Below are positions 49,792 through 59,572 of a DNA stretch of 64,000 nt, one piece after another. Origin of the DNA: Chryseobacterium gallinarum. GTDB lineage: Bacteria > Bacteroidota > Bacteroidia > Flavobacteriales > Weeksellaceae. The DNA lies in assembly GCF_001021975.1 (NCBI RefSeq), contig NZ_CP009928.1, forward strand, positions 2,670,001-2,734,000, read 5' to 3'. Below the pieces are notes generated by a model that was given only the letters and a program-made list of their open reading frames with translations, made no database searches and was not told the DNA's origin. Position 1 is the stretch's first letter. Each line of letters begins with the position of its first letter. The translations under genes were made by a program, and so were the position numbers.

Positions 49792-52700
49792 ATGGCAAAG
49801 TTAGAGAATAATAACGAGAATGAGAATAAAAAATCAGTAGCTGAAAACCTAGGGGATCAGGTACAAAAAACTGTTGAGAATGTTGAGGGAAAAGTCCGGG
49901 AAACAGTAAAGGAGGCTTCTGAACTGGCTTCAGATGCCATTCATCATCCTGTAGAAACGGCTGAGGAATTTGGAAAACAGGCAATGAAAGATGTGGTAAG
50001 CTACACCTGGTGGGCGAAGCTTCTTTTGATTCTCTTTTGGCTTGGGATTATTCTTGTAGGTGGTGTCCTGATTGCCATTAATCTTCCGGTGACCAAGCAA
50101 TGGGCAGCAGACCAGGCTCTTAAAATCGTTAACCAGGATTTTAAGGCAGACTTTTCTACAGAAAGTGTAGATGTAAACTATTTTGGGGATGTTACTATAA
50201 AAGGGCTGAAAGTTAAAGATTATAAAGGCTTTGATTTTATAAAAGCCCGTGAATTCCGTGCTGATTCAGATTGGATTTCCCTTGCGGTAAATGCTATTTC
50301 CGGAAATAGTAATTCTTTAAGCTTCAATGCCCTTACGCTTGTGAATGCTGATATTAAAGTAATCACCTATAAGGGAGACAGTATTGCCAATTTTATAAGA
50401 TTCACCCAGCTTTTCGATAACGGAAAGAAAAGAGATCCGAATAAGCCTCCTTTTCAATTGGACTCGAGGGTACAGATTATTGATTCCAAAGTATCGATTG
50501 TAAACGAGAATTCTCCGGGAGAGGCCGGAAAATGGCTTGTTGCAACCGGATTTAACTTAAAAGCTCCCAACGTAAAAGTTAATGGTCCGAATGTTTCTGC
50601 ATTGATTAATAATATGTCCTTCGTTACTTCCAGATGGGGAAAATCTCACTTTGTAGACACATTTTCAACGGAACTTTCCTTAACACATCAATTTTTATCA
50701 TTAAAAGATCTTACTTTAAATACAGACCACACTTTACTTCAGGGAGATATTAAATTCAATCTTCATGACGGTTCATGGTCTGACTTTGCTGATAAGGTAC
50801 GTTGGGATATGAATATTAAGCAGGGAAGCCAGATGAGTGGGTATGATATCAGCTATTTTGTAACCAATTGGGATAATATTAAACCTTTCAACCTGTCAGG
50901 GAAAATGACAGGGCCTTTAAATAAATTCCATCTTGAAAACTTTCTGATCAGAAATCCGGATGTTAATATTGCTACCAAAACCATGAAAGTTGACAATCTG
51001 TTGAAAGGACACTTTTCTATTGAAACAAAAGATCTTTCTACAGACTTTACTTATAAAGATTTAAAGGCGATGATGCCTACCTTTATTTCCAGTAAAATGA
51101 AAAACTTTGCAGATGATTTCGGGAAGTTAAAATACAACGGAACGGCGAAAGTAGACCCGAATCAGGTTTATGTAGAAAGCGGAAACTTATTGACAGGGAT
51201 CGGCCAGGCAAAAATCTCTAAGCTTTCTCTTACGGGTTATAGCACTGCAATGCCTAAGTATACTGGGTATCTTGAGGTAAAGGATCTTAATACTTCTGTG
51301 ATTACCAAAAATAAAACAGTAGGGCTAATTTCCGGTAAGTTCGATCTGAATGGACAGAGCTTTGATGTTAATACCATGCGTCTTACTACGAAATCCCAGA
51401 TTGCCAGCATTGAAATCATGGATAAGGTAATTAATAATCTTTACCTGGACGGGTTGCTGGATCACAAAAAATATAACGGGCTTATTACTGTCAATGATGA
51501 GCAGGCTAAAGCCAATGTTAAAGGGCTTATTGATTTCAGTACCTCTAAAATTGCGATGGATGTGAATGCTGATGTCAGTTACCTGAACATGAATTATTTT
51601 ACCGGTAAACCGGGCAATCAGATTGTAAGCGGGCAGGTTGTGGGGAAGATGTCCATGTCATCCATTAATGACCTGATATTAGATGTTGATGCCAATAATC
51701 TTAATTTTGCTACAGCTACTCAAAAATACACTATTCCTAACGCCAGGCTAAAGACTTTTGTAGATGCAGGAGGAAGAGTAATTGATGTGGATGCTCCGGG
51801 AGCTGCCACAGGAAAGATATCCGGAAGATATAGCCTGGCTGATCTTGCCGGAATGGTGGAAAACGGAGTTGGAAAAATACTGGTAGGCCCGCCCCCAAGA
51901 AAACTGTACAGAGGACAGAATTTTACTTTGAATTTTGATGTGCAGCAAGGCTTGGTCAATTATTTTCTGCCTGATCTGAGGCTTCCTAAAGGAGCTAAGG
52001 TGGAAGGAGAGTATAACGGGGATTCCAATAATCTGATCCTGAATCTTGATGCAGCCGCATTAAAGTATATCATGACCAAAGAAGATGAAATTACAGATGC
52101 CGATAAAGCTTTAGCGAGTTCTAATCCCGACTATAAAGTTAATGACAGGAAGAATATCAGCCGGGATAGTGCTCTGATTGACAGTGTTAAAGTAAGAATT
52201 AATACTGCCAGCCTAAATCAGCAGCTGTATGCGAAAATATCCAGGCTGGAGTACAATAAAAATGTGATTAAAGATTTCGAACTTAAAGGAAATAACGAAA
52301 ACAGCACAACCCTGCATTTATCAACTGTATTTAAACATGGAAGTCCTGCGGATGAATCTGAGGATAAACTTAAAGAATATGCAATTAATGTGGATCAGTC
52401 TACCAATGCTCAGGGTGATTATGTCTTTAAATTTGAACCTACTGAAGTAAAATTCAACGAGGTGACCTGGGCTATAGATACAAGCCCGGAGCTTAATCAT
52501 TCTATTACATATCAAAAGAAAACAGGAGATTTTGATATCAGAAATTTACGGATTTACTCAGATAAAAGCGCCTTATTTATTAAAGAAGCCCAATTTAAAT
52601 CAGCCAAAGATTTTTATGTAGATGCCGATATCAATGATTTTTCTATAGAAAAACTTCTGGAAATGCAATCCGGAGGAAACGGAATGGATATACAGGGCCT

Positions 52701-54582
52701 TGCCAATGGAAGTGTAAAAATCAAAATGGATAAGAGCACTTTGCAGCCTTTGGTAGACCTTACCATTGATGATATTAAGATGAATGGCAATGATATGGGG
52801 GATATTACCATATCTGCTACCAACGGATTCTCGTTAAATGTTTATGATATTGATATCAAAGTACATTCAGCAGGAGCGCTGGGAAATAATTCACTGGATG
52901 TGACCGGTACAGTAAATAACAATACTTCTTCTCCTGATATAGATCTGACTGCCCAGATGCGTGACTTTGACCTGGCATTTACACAACAGTTTGTACAATC
53001 TATTTTCGGGAACATGAGAGGAAAGGCAACGGGAGATCTTAAAATCAACGGGAAGCTCAAAAACCTTGATTATAACGGAGATATTGCTTTAAAAGATTTT
53101 GGTTTAAAATTATTGTTTACAGGAGTAGATTATTCATTTGATGATACAGTCATTCAATTAACCAAAGGGCTTGCGATTCTCAACAACATTGAAGTGCATG
53201 ATGGAAGATCAAACTCCAAAGGAAATATTTCCGGGGCAATCCAGTTTGAGACGTTATCTTCTATGGGGGTATCCCTGGTAATGAGGGCTGATAACCTGCT
53301 AATGCTGAATACAACTCAGAAAGATTACGATTTGTTCTGGGGAAGAGTCTACGGACAGGGAGATCTTTATGTGGACGGTCCGGTTTCAGGCCTAAGCATT
53401 ACCACTCCTAATATGAAGGCGCTTAACGGAAGTACATTTACTTTCAATTCCAGTTCTACCTCTAATGTTGAAGAGTTTAAAATGCTGAGGTTCCTGAAAG
53501 AAGGAAAAGATGGTTTGGTAACGCTGGAAGAGAAGAAAAAAACAGGGGCCAATATGAATGTCGACTTTAACCTGGCGGTAGATAAAGGAACTACCGTGAA
53601 TGTACTGGTGGGTGATGATGTGGGGAATATCACAGTAAAAGGTACTGCTGATCCTTTGAAATTCCAGATGAACAGACAGGGAAATATTGCAATGAACGGA
53701 ACCTATAAAGTAGATAACGGAACATTTGTCTCTAAAGCCATCCTTAATAAAACATTCCAGATTGAGAAGAATAGTAGTATCAGATGGGATGGGGATGCTA
53801 TGAAACCTGCGTTGGATATTAATGCCAATTATGTAAGAATGGTTTCCAACGTGGGAGAATATCTGAGTATGGGTAAACTACAACCGATCAGTATTTTGCT
53901 GCAAGCCCACATCAGTCAGTCGTTGGTAGACCCAAAGATTGATCTTGACGTGACCGCTTTAGATGTTTCCAGCCAGGTAAGAGAAACACTGGCTGCTAAA
54001 ATGAGCCAGGAAGGAGAAAAGGTTCTTCAGTTCGGATCAGTTCTCCTGCTGAGTACCTTCAATGTATCCAATAGCGGAGGGGTAGATGTGAATGTGGGTA
54101 ACGTGGCAGAATCATCCGGATACAATATGCTTCTGAAACAATTGGGGTCCGTTTTGAATACCATGAGTAATGAATTCCAGATCGACCTGAATTATGTGAA
54201 AGGAGATCAGAACTCAAGTATAGGAGACAGGGCCAATGCCGGAGTGAGTGTAGCCCTTTCGCCGAGAATTAATATAAAAACCGGGCTGGGAATTCCTTTG
54301 TCCAAAACTGACAATACCCAGAACAATTATCTTTCAGGGGAAGGTTCTGTAGAGTATGACCTTTCTAAAAAGAATGACGGCTCCCTTGTTATAAGGGCCT
54401 ATTCCAAGCCTACCAATATCGGGATGGTAAGTACAAACGGTTCTGCTAATCAGGCGTATGGAGGGGGGATTGTGTGGAGTAAAAGCTTTAATTCTTTATT
54501 TAAAAAGAAGAAAAAAGATAAAAAAGCTTCTGACAATAAAACGGAAATAAAAACAGATTCTACAAAATCGAATGGTAAATAA
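49792..54582 (+). CDS. tamB: TamB-like translocation/assembly protein
   Basis: 1596 residues. A hydrophilic, helical N-terminus (about 1-72, with repeated VEN/VKEA pattern), one membrane helix (about 74-98) and a very long beta-rich periplasmic chain with the C-terminal TamB domain (PF04357; LSLTGYSTAMP and FNVSNSGGVDVNVGN regions). TamB-type proteins bridge inner and outer membranes and move phospholipids or help outer-membrane protein assembly; which applies here is not shown. The frame is open back to 49681 across tsaD, but the ATG at 49792 is the first plausible start. No TamA/TamL gene is adjacent. Very Lys-rich C-terminus. Confidence 0.92.
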   Translation: MAKLENNNENENKKSVAENLGDQVQKTVENVEGKVRETVKEASELASDAIHHPVETAEEFGKQAMKDVVSYTWWAKLLLILFWLGIILVGGVLIAINLPVTKQWAADQALKIVNQDFKADFSTESVDVNYFGDVTIKGLKVKDYKGFDFIKAREFRADSDWISLAVNAISGNSNSLSFNALTLVNADIKVITYKGDSIANFIRFTQLFDNGKKRDPNKPPFQLDSRVQIIDSKVSIVNENSPGEAGKWLVATGFNLKAPNVKVNGPNVSALINNMSFVTSRWGKSHFVDTFSTELSLTHQFLSLKDLTLNTDHTLLQGDIKFNLHDGSWSDFADKVRWDMNIKQGSQMSGYDISYFVTNWDNIKPFNLSGKMTGPLNKFHLENFLIRNPDVNIATKTMKVDNLLKGHFSIETKDLSTDFTYKDLKAMMPTFISSKMKNFADDFGKLKYNGTAKVDPNQVYVESGNLLTGIGQAKISKLSLTGYSTAMPKYTGYLEVKDLNTSVITKNKTVGLISGKFDLNGQSFDVNTMRLTTKSQIASIEIMDKVINNLYLDGLLDHKKYNGLITVNDEQAKANVKGLIDFSTSKIAMDVNADVSYLNMNYFTGKPGNQIVSGQVVGKMSMSSINDLILDVDANNLNFATATQKYTIPNARLKTFVDAGGRVIDVDAPGAATGKISGRYSLADLAGMVENGVGKILVGPPPRKLYRGQNFTLNFDVQQGLVNYFLPDLRLPKGAKVEGEYNGDSNNLILNLDAAALKYIMTKEDEITDADKALASSNPDYKVNDRKNISRDSALIDSVKVRINTASLNQQLYAKISRLEYNKNVIKDFELKGNNENSTTLHLSTVFKHGSPADESEDKLKEYAINVDQSTNAQGDYVFKFEPTEVKFNEVTWAIDTSPELNHSITYQKKTGDFDIRNLRIYSDKSALFIKEAQFKSAKDFYVDADINDFSIEKLLEMQSGGNGMDIQGLANGSVKIKMDKSTLQPLVDLTIDDIKMNGNDMGDITISATNGFSLNVYDIDIKVHSAGALGNNSLDVTGTVNNNTSSPDIDLTAQMRDFDLAFTQQFVQSIFGNMRGKATGDLKINGKLKNLDYNGDIALKDFGLKLLFTGVDYSFDDTVIQLTKGLAILNNIEVHDGRSNSKGNISGAIQFETLSSMGVSLVMRADNLLMLNTTQKDYDLFWGRVYGQGDLYVDGPVSGLSITTPNMKALNGSTFTFNSSSTSNVEEFKMLRFLKEGKDGLVTLEEKKKTGANMNVDFNLAVDKGTTVNVLVGDDVGNITVKGTADPLKFQMNRQGNIAMNGTYKVDNGTFVSKAILNKTFQIEKNSSIRWDGDAMKPALDINANYVRMVSNVGEYLSMGKLQPISILLQAHISQSLVDPKIDLDVTALDVSSQVRETLAAKMSQEGEKVLQFGSVLLLSTFNVSNSGGVDVNVGNVAESSGYNMLLKQLGSVLNTMSNEFQIDLNYVKGDQNSSIGDRANAGVSVALSPRINIKTGLGIPLSKTDNTQNNYLSGEGSVEYDLSKKNDGSLVIRAYSKPTNIGMVSTNGSANQAYGGGIVWSKSFNSLFKKKKKDKKASDNKTEIKTDSTKSNGK

Positions 54583-54664
54583 TCGTAATATTTTAATGAT
54601 TTTTATCATCTGTGTTAATTATTGTTAATATTTGATATAATTTTTTTAGTTAAATTATTTTTTA

Positions 54665-54672
54665 TAAATTTG
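54665..54672 (+). promoter_or_regulatory. -7 promoter element of the Lrp-family gene
   Basis: TAAATTTG matches TAnnTTTG, 45 bases before the start codon, in an AT-rich leader. Confidence 0.5.
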
Positions 54673-54716
54673 CAAAAAATACATAGATTTTTTAAGAAAA
54701 TTGTAATTTAACTAAT

Positions 54717-55187
54717 ATGAACTATCAACTGGACGAAATAGACAAGAAGATTCTTGATTTCTTAGTAGAAAACACAAGAATGCCTTTTACTGAAATTGCA
54801 AAGCAGATGGATGTTTCTGCTGGAACAATTCACGTAAGAGTGAAAAAGATGGAAGATGCAGGTATTATTTTGGGATCATCTCTTAACATCGATTATGGTA
54901 AGCTGGACTATCACTTTACAGCTTTCATCGGAATTCTTTTGACAAAATCAAACCGTACTCAGGAAGTATTGAAAGAATTGTCAACTATTCCTAACGTAAT
55001 CGAGGCTAGCGTTATTTCCGGGAAATATAATATTTTCTGTAAAGTAAGAGCTAAGAATACAGATGATGCTAAAAGAATTATTTATCAGATCGATGATATT
55101 CAGGATGTAATGAGAACTGAAAGTATGATTTCTATGGAAGAGTACCTAAGCGATAAAAACAGACTGATCAACGCTATCTCTATTTAA
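54717..55187 (+). CDS. Lrp/AsnC family transcriptional regulator
   Basis: 156 residues. N-terminal winged helix (about 1-62; LDEIDKKILDFLVENTRMPF then DVSAGTIHVRVKKMEDAGII) and C-terminal ligand-binding RAM domain (about 68-145; HFTAFIGILLT, VIEASVISGKYNIFCKVRA). These regulators sense amino acids and act as octamers. No divergent transporter or catabolic gene is adjacent, so the target cannot be named. It has its own promoter and terminator and stands alone. Confidence 0.94.
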   Translation: MNYQLDEIDKKILDFLVENTRMPFTEIAKQMDVSAGTIHVRVKKMEDAGIILGSSLNIDYGKLDYHFTAFIGILLTKSNRTQEVLKELSTIPNVIEASVISGKYNIFCKVRAKNTDDAKRIIYQIDDIQDVMRTESMISMEEYLSDKNRLINAISI

Positions 55188-55212
55188 TTCAAATTTTAAA
55201 CGAATAATTATA

Positions 55213-55250
55213 AAAGAACTTATGAAATCTCTCATAAGTTCTTTATTTTT
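55213..55250 (+). terminator. Terminator of the Lrp-family gene
   Basis: A 13-bp perfect stem, AAAGAACTTATGA with TCATAAGTTCTTT, and a 6-base loop, followed by ATTTTT. The T-run overlaps TATTTTTG (55244-55251), a possible promoter of the next gene. Confidence 0.8.
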
Positions 55251-55256
55251 GTACCT

Positions 55257-55634
55257 ATGGAAGAATACAGCTATTTTGACGAAGATCCGAAGAAAGGATG
55301 GGGTTTTGTATTGGCCTTTGCTGCTTTGATGTTATTTACCATAATGGGATTAGGAATTGACGTGGATGAATATTTGCAGCATGAATACCTGGATATTCCA
55401 AGATGGTATTTTTATATTATCTTTTCTATTGATCTGCTGATGATGATAGGATTGGTGTTGATGTTTTTCTACAGGAAAATCGGAATCTTTATGTTTCCGG
55501 TTCTTCTGGTACTGCATTTCTTTATGCATAACTATTATCTGTCAACATTTCTGTACACCGATGTCACCAATCTTTTCCTGTTTACAGGATTCGGAATGCT
55601 TGCCATCATTCCCAAATGGAAGTTTTTTAAATAA
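55257..55634 (+). CDS. Four-helix membrane protein, unknown function
   Basis: 125 residues. After an acidic N-terminus (EEYSYFDEDPKKG) come four hydrophobic helices at about 15-33, 55-75, 80-98 and 103-120. I recognise no named family; the size and topology recall DoxX-like or DUF-type small inner-membrane proteins. The start codon lies 5 bases after a TATTTTTG element, so if that is the promoter the mRNA is leaderless. A strong bidirectional terminator follows. Confidence 0.75.
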   Translation: MEEYSYFDEDPKKGWGFVLAFAALMLFTIMGLGIDVDEYLQHEYLDIPRWYFYIIFSIDLLMMIGLVLMFFYRKIGIFMFPVLLVLHFFMHNYYLSTFLYTDVTNLFLFTGFGMLAIIPKWKFFK

Positions 55635-55704
55635 GCAAATTTTAAAGCCCACAAGGGAGCATTACCGGTTATTTTAATAAATTCCGGAAGTTCCTTTAAG
55701 ATAA

Positions 55705-55741
55705 AAAACTACGGCTGGTTCGAAGAACCAGCCGTAGTTTT
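55705..55741. terminator. Strong convergent terminator
   Basis: AAAACTACGGCTGGTT and AACCAGCCGTAGTTTT form a perfect 16-bp stem with loop CGAAG, flanked by A/T runs. Confidence 0.9.
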
Positions 55742-55760
55742 ATGTAGATTTATAATTGTC

Positions 55761-56708
55761 TTAGTTAGCTAAAACCCTTTTTACAGCTTCTTTTACAGCT
55801 GCAGCATCAATTTTATATTTCTTCATAAGTTCAGCAGGCGTTGCAGATTCTCCGAAAGTATCATTTACCGCTACGAATTCCTGTCTTGTAGGTCTTCTTC
55901 TTGCCAGCATTCCGGCAATGGATTCTCCTAAACCTCCAAGGTAGTTGTGCTCCTCAGCCGTTACAATTTTACCGGTTTTTTCAACAGATTTTAAGATGAT
56001 TTCCTCATCCAATGGTTTGATGGTGTGAATATTGATCACTTCGCAGGAAATTCCTTCTTTTTCAAGCTCGTCAGCTGCTACAAGAGACTCCCATACAAGG
56101 TGTCCGGTTGCAACAATCGTTACGTCGGTACCTTCCTGCAACATAATTCCTTTTCCGATTTCGAAAGGCATATCTTCAGGCATGAATACAGGAACAGTAG
56201 GCCTTCCGAATCTTAAATATACAGGACCTTCAAAATCTGCAATAGCAATAGTAGCTGCTTTTGTCTGGTTGTAGTCACAAGGATTGATAACAGTCATTCC
56301 CGGAAGCATTTTCATCATACCGATGTCTTCCAAAACCTGGTGAGTAGCTCCATCTTCCCCTAAGGTAAGGCCGGCATGAGACGCACATATTTTTACATTC
56401 TTTCCGGAATAAGCAATAGACTGACGAATCTGGTCATACACCCTTGAGGTAGAGAAGTTAGCAAAAGTTCCGGTGAAAGGGATCTTTCCCGTAATGCTAA
56501 GACCTGCTGCAAGTCCCATCATGTTGGCTTCAGCAATACCCACCTGGAAGAATCTTTCCGGAGCTTTTTCAATGAATTTCTCCATTTTTAAAGAACCGAT
56601 AAGGTCTGCACATAATGCTACTACATTGGGATTTTTATCAGCGAGCTCAGCTAATCCGGCTCCGAATCCTGAACGAGTATCCTTTTTTTCTGTATATGTA
56701 TATTTCAT
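55761..56708 (-). CDS. Transketolase, C-terminal (pyrimidine-binding) subunit
   Basis: 315 residues. Carries the PYR and C-terminal domains of a split transketolase (thiamine diphosphate enzyme of the pentose phosphate pathway): [39 protein letters not shown] (catalytic Glu of the PYR domain in the AEANM block), [17 protein letters not shown] and [20 protein letters not shown]. It pairs with the N-terminal subunit encoded at 57881-58732. Its gene starts 10 bases after a secreted-protein gene that separates the two halves. A 1-deoxyxylulose-5-phosphate synthase-like role is the less likely alternative. Confidence 0.94.
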   Translation of the reverse strand: MKYTYTEKKDTRSGFGAGLAELADKNPNVVALCADLIGSLKMEKFIEKAPERFFQVGIAEANMMGLAAGLSITGKIPFTGTFANFSTSRVYDQIRQSIAYSGKNVKICASHAGLTLGEDGATHQVLEDIGMMKMLPGMTVINPCDYNQTKAATIAIADFEGPVYLRFGRPTVPVFMPEDMPFEIGKGIMLQEGTDVTIVATGHLVWESLVAADELEKEGISCEVINIHTIKPLDEEIILKSVEKTGKIVTAEEHNYLGGLGESIAGMLARRRPTRQEFVAVNDTFGESATPAELMKKYKIDAAAVKEAVKRVLAN

Positions 56709-56718
56709 TTTTATTTTT

Positions 56719-57849
56719 TTAATCGAGATTTTTTAAATAATTGTTTAATTTCTTTTTATCAGAAGCATCAAGTTTTTCATGAATTTCGTTAAGGTAGAGT
56801 ACCTCACGTCGTATTTCATCTAACGTAATTTTGATTCCCACTGTATGGTAGTTGGATTGTGTAAGGTACATATCACATATTTGCCCCACATAATTTTTTA
56901 AATGCCCCTGTAATTCTTTATGATTGAACTTGGGAAGTTCTTTCTCAAAATTTTTACAATGTTGAGGTAATCCCTTCCAGAGTTTAACATTAGACAGAGT
57001 ATGAATAGCCAGATTTCCATCCTCCTGGTGATTTTTTTTATATTCGGATGCATAGTCCGGGATATAGATGTAATCATCAGAATCTGATACCACGGTAGAA
57101 TCTGCAGCCACTACAGCCGAGTCTGCCCTATTATTATACTCATCCTGTTGTTTTTTGTAGGCAATCATTATTGAATCATGCTTTCTTTGCTGATCCGTGA
57201 TGATCTTTTTATGATCAATAAGAACAAAGTCTTTAGAATCCGAAACAGATTTCAACACAAGATATTCTTTATCATAATCCTTTTCCGGGGCCAGTTTTAA
57301 AATCAACCCTTTCAAGCTGCTTTTTTCAAGTTTGGGAATACTAAGATACTGTTTCAGCAAGCCGTTAAAAACAGTGAAGCTGTTATAGGGAGAGGCTTCA
57401 TCAATACAAACTTTCAGAAAATCATTTTCACGCGTAAAAGTTTCTTTCTTTGATCTGAAATTAATAAGATAATGAGTACAAGGCATACCCAATACTGTTT
57501 CCCTGGTATTCAGTTTTTTGGATTCTAAAGCATAATCATCTTCTGAATAAGCGGATGATACTGCACCAAAGAAATAGCTTCCTGCCCCATATCCACTAAG
57601 GCGGTTGTTCATTTCCATACCTACAGGGCTTGTGGCCAAAGCATCAGTAAAGAAATACATAGGAAAATCCTTAAAACTGACAGTAGAAAGAAATTCATTA
57701 TTGCTGCTTACATACATTCTTACTAAAGGAGTGGCGGGATTATTGCCTACAACCCGGTAGGTGAACTCTTTTGCAAAAGAGATTCTCTTTTCCTGAGCCA
57801 TTCCAATAACAAAACTTGTAAGAAGGCAAATAAATATGAACTTTTTCAT
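56719..57849 (-). CDS. Unknown secreted protein lying between the transketolase halves
   Basis: 376 residues with a signal peptide (1-18, ending VIGMAQE). No family recognised. The first 190 residues look beta-rich; a Lys/Gln/Asp-rich linker (about 215-265, with [19 protein letters not shown]) leads to a helical C-terminal part ([20 protein letters not shown]). A Cys-containing segment, [12 protein letters not shown], resembles the ligand-type strands of GLPGLI-like secreted proteins but the GLPGLI motif is absent. Spacing to tkt N (31 bases) and tkt C (10 bases) implies co-transcription, an odd partner for a cytosolic enzyme. Confidence 0.8.
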   Translation of the reverse strand: MKKFIFICLLTSFVIGMAQEKRISFAKEFTYRVVGNNPATPLVRMYVSSNNEFLSTVSFKDFPMYFFTDALATSPVGMEMNNRLSGYGAGSYFFGAVSSAYSEDDYALESKKLNTRETVLGMPCTHYLINFRSKKETFTRENDFLKVCIDEASPYNSFTVFNGLLKQYLSIPKLEKSSLKGLILKLAPEKDYDKEYLVLKSVSDSKDFVLIDHKKIITDQQRKHDSIMIAYKKQQDEYNNRADSAVVAADSTVVSDSDDYIYIPDYASEYKKNHQEDGNLAIHTLSNVKLWKGLPQHCKNFEKELPKFNHKELQGHLKNYVGQICDMYLTQSNYHTVGIKITLDEIRREVLYLNEIHEKLDASDKKKLNNYLKNLD

Positions 57850-57880
57850 GAAAATTTAATGGTCTGATTTTTTAAAGATA

Positions 57881-58732
57881 CTAGTAATCAGCAGGGGCTT
57901 CTAAATACAATTGTTTGAAAGCTGTTTCCAGTTGCTCGTCGTTAGGAGCTTTTCCGTGCCATGCATGAGATCCCATCATATAATCTACTCCGTAACCCAT
58001 TTCTGTATGAAGAATAATAGCTACAGGTTTTTCTTTTCCTGTTTCTGCTTTTGCTCTTTCAAGAATACCAATTACTGCTTCCAGGTCATTACCGTTCTTT
58101 TCTTCCAAAACAATCCATCCGAATGCCTCAAGTTTGGCATGAAGATCTCCTAAGGTTAATACATCATCAGTATCACCGTCAATCTGGCGTCCGTTGTAAT
58201 CAATAGTAGAAATAATGTTGTCTACTTTTTTACCGGCAGCATACATTAAAGCTTCCCAGATTTGACCTTCCTGAAGCTCTCCGTCTCCGTGAAGGGAGTA
58301 CACAAGCGACTTGTCTCCATCCAGTTTTTTTCCCTGAGCAACACCAAGCGCTACAGAAAGTCCTTGTCCAAGAGAACCTGAAGCGATTCTGATTCCCGGA
58401 AGACCTTCATGGGTAGTTGGGTGTCCCTGTAATCTCGAATCCAGTTTTCTGAACGTGCTCAGCTCTTCTACCGGAAAGAATCCGAATCTTGCCAGAGTAG
58501 AGTAGTACACTGGTGAAATGTGCCCGTTTGATAAATAAAAATGATCTTCATTTTTACCCTCCATGGTAAAAGGAAGATGATAGTTCATCACCTTTCCGTA
58601 AAGTGCTGTAAAGAATTCTGTACATCCTAAACTTCCACCCGGGTGTCCTGAATTAACAGCGTGAACCATTCTTAAAATGTCTCTTCTGATCTGCGTAGTA
58701 AGAGATTTTAACTCTTCAATACTTTTACTCAT
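57881..58732 (-). CDS. Transketolase, N-terminal (diphosphate-binding) subunit
   Basis: 283 residues forming the ThDP diphosphate-binding half: RRDILRMVHAVNSGHPGGSL, LGCTEFFTALYG, HFYLSNGHISPVYYSTL, SGSLGQGLSVALGVAQGKKL and YSLHGDGELQEGQIWEALMY, whose GDGELQEG and following Asn (ISTIDYNGRQIDG) bind Mg and diphosphate. First gene of the three-gene unit; the other half is encoded last (55761-56708). Together the two equal one full transketolase. Confidence 0.94.
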   Translation of the reverse strand: MSKSIEELKSLTTQIRRDILRMVHAVNSGHPGGSLGCTEFFTALYGKVMNYHLPFTMEGKNEDHFYLSNGHISPVYYSTLARFGFFPVEELSTFRKLDSRLQGHPTTHEGLPGIRIASGSLGQGLSVALGVAQGKKLDGDKSLVYSLHGDGELQEGQIWEALMYAAGKKVDNIISTIDYNGRQIDGDTDDVLTLGDLHAKLEAFGWIVLEEKNGNDLEAVIGILERAKAETGKEKPVAIILHTEMGYGVDYMMGSHAWHGKAPNDEQLETAFKQLYLEAPADY

Positions 58733-58789
58733 TATATCTGATTTATTTGCACGCGAATTTACAATTTTTTAGCGGCTTATGGAAATGCA

Positions 58790-58817
58790 AAAATCCGGGT
58801 TTTAAGACCCGGATTTT
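58790..58817 (-). terminator. Terminator of the 173-residue secreted protein gene
   Basis: AAAATCCGGGT and ACCCGGATTTT form an 11-bp stem with a 6-base loop and T-run on the minus strand, upstream of the transketolase unit. Confidence 0.83.
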
Positions 58818-58842
58818 GAATGATTGTATTATTTTCTCTTTT

Positions 58843-59364
58843 TTAACAGCCTTCATTGAGGTAAACAGAAATTTCTGTGACTATATTATTAATAAATTTA
58901 AAAGTCAGCTGTGTTCCGGCCTGGCTATCCTCCAGGGTAAAATACCCGGAATCTTTTACAGGTTTCTGCATTTTATCATCCCATTCAGGACGTACGCTGA
59001 AGTTAGGATAATTCCGGTAAGCGTTGATAAGGTCATCTCTTGTACTTCCGACCCCTATCCCGCTTTTGGTTTTAAACTTTTTACTGGTGGTAAGCATATA
59101 AGTAATCGAGGGTACGCTGGGATTGGCTTCATTAATATAGTTATTAAAAATTTCCACCTGGATAGATTCACCATTGTATTGTACTATATTCTTTTTTTCA
59201 CCATCTGTAGGCTTTAGCTTTATTCCGGCAATTTTTTCGGCTTCAATTTGCGGCATGAAAACCTTATAGGGCCCGATTCTTAAAGTGGAAACTTCAAAAT
59301 TTTCCTGGGCATGCATGAGACCGAAAGACAGTGCAAAAATGAAAAAGGAAATAATTTTTTTCAT
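58843..59364 (-). CDS. Unknown secreted protein, 173 residues
   Basis: Signal peptide 1-19 (ending LMHAQE), so exported. The mature part has alternating strands and ends with VSVYLNEGC, a C-terminal Cys. The segment KSGIGVGSTRDDLINAYRNY is a recognisable feature of many Bacteroidota periplasmic proteins with a repeated GxSxxDVxxxyG-type helix, but I cannot name the family. Transcribed alone between the transketolase unit and the metalloprotease, on the minus strand. Confidence 0.75.
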   Translation of the reverse strand: MKKIISFFIFALSFGLMHAQENFEVSTLRIGPYKVFMPQIEAEKIAGIKLKPTDGEKKNIVQYNGESIQVEIFNNYINEANPSVPSITYMLTTSKKFKTKSGIGVGSTRDDLINAYRNYPNFSVRPEWDDKMQKPVKDSGYFTLEDSQAGTQLTFKFINNIVTEISVYLNEGC

Positions 59365-59572
59365 AGTTTTATATTTAATAAGTTATTATGCTTCAAAGAT
59401 AGTCAGAAAAGATGAATTTTATGAAGAAATCATAATTGCTTTGAATTGGATAATATCCGGATTTTACTATTAATAATTGTATATTTTAAATAAAATTTGC
59501 AATTGTTTGTCTTTTAATTCTTTACTTTTTTAAATTTTTCATATCTTTATTTTACAGCTTAATATAATCACT

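Noticed and set aside
58747..59217. 156-residue open frame on the plus strand
   Set aside because: It mirrors the 58843-59364 secreted protein, which has a signal peptide, while the plus-strand frame has a poor composition and no promoter.
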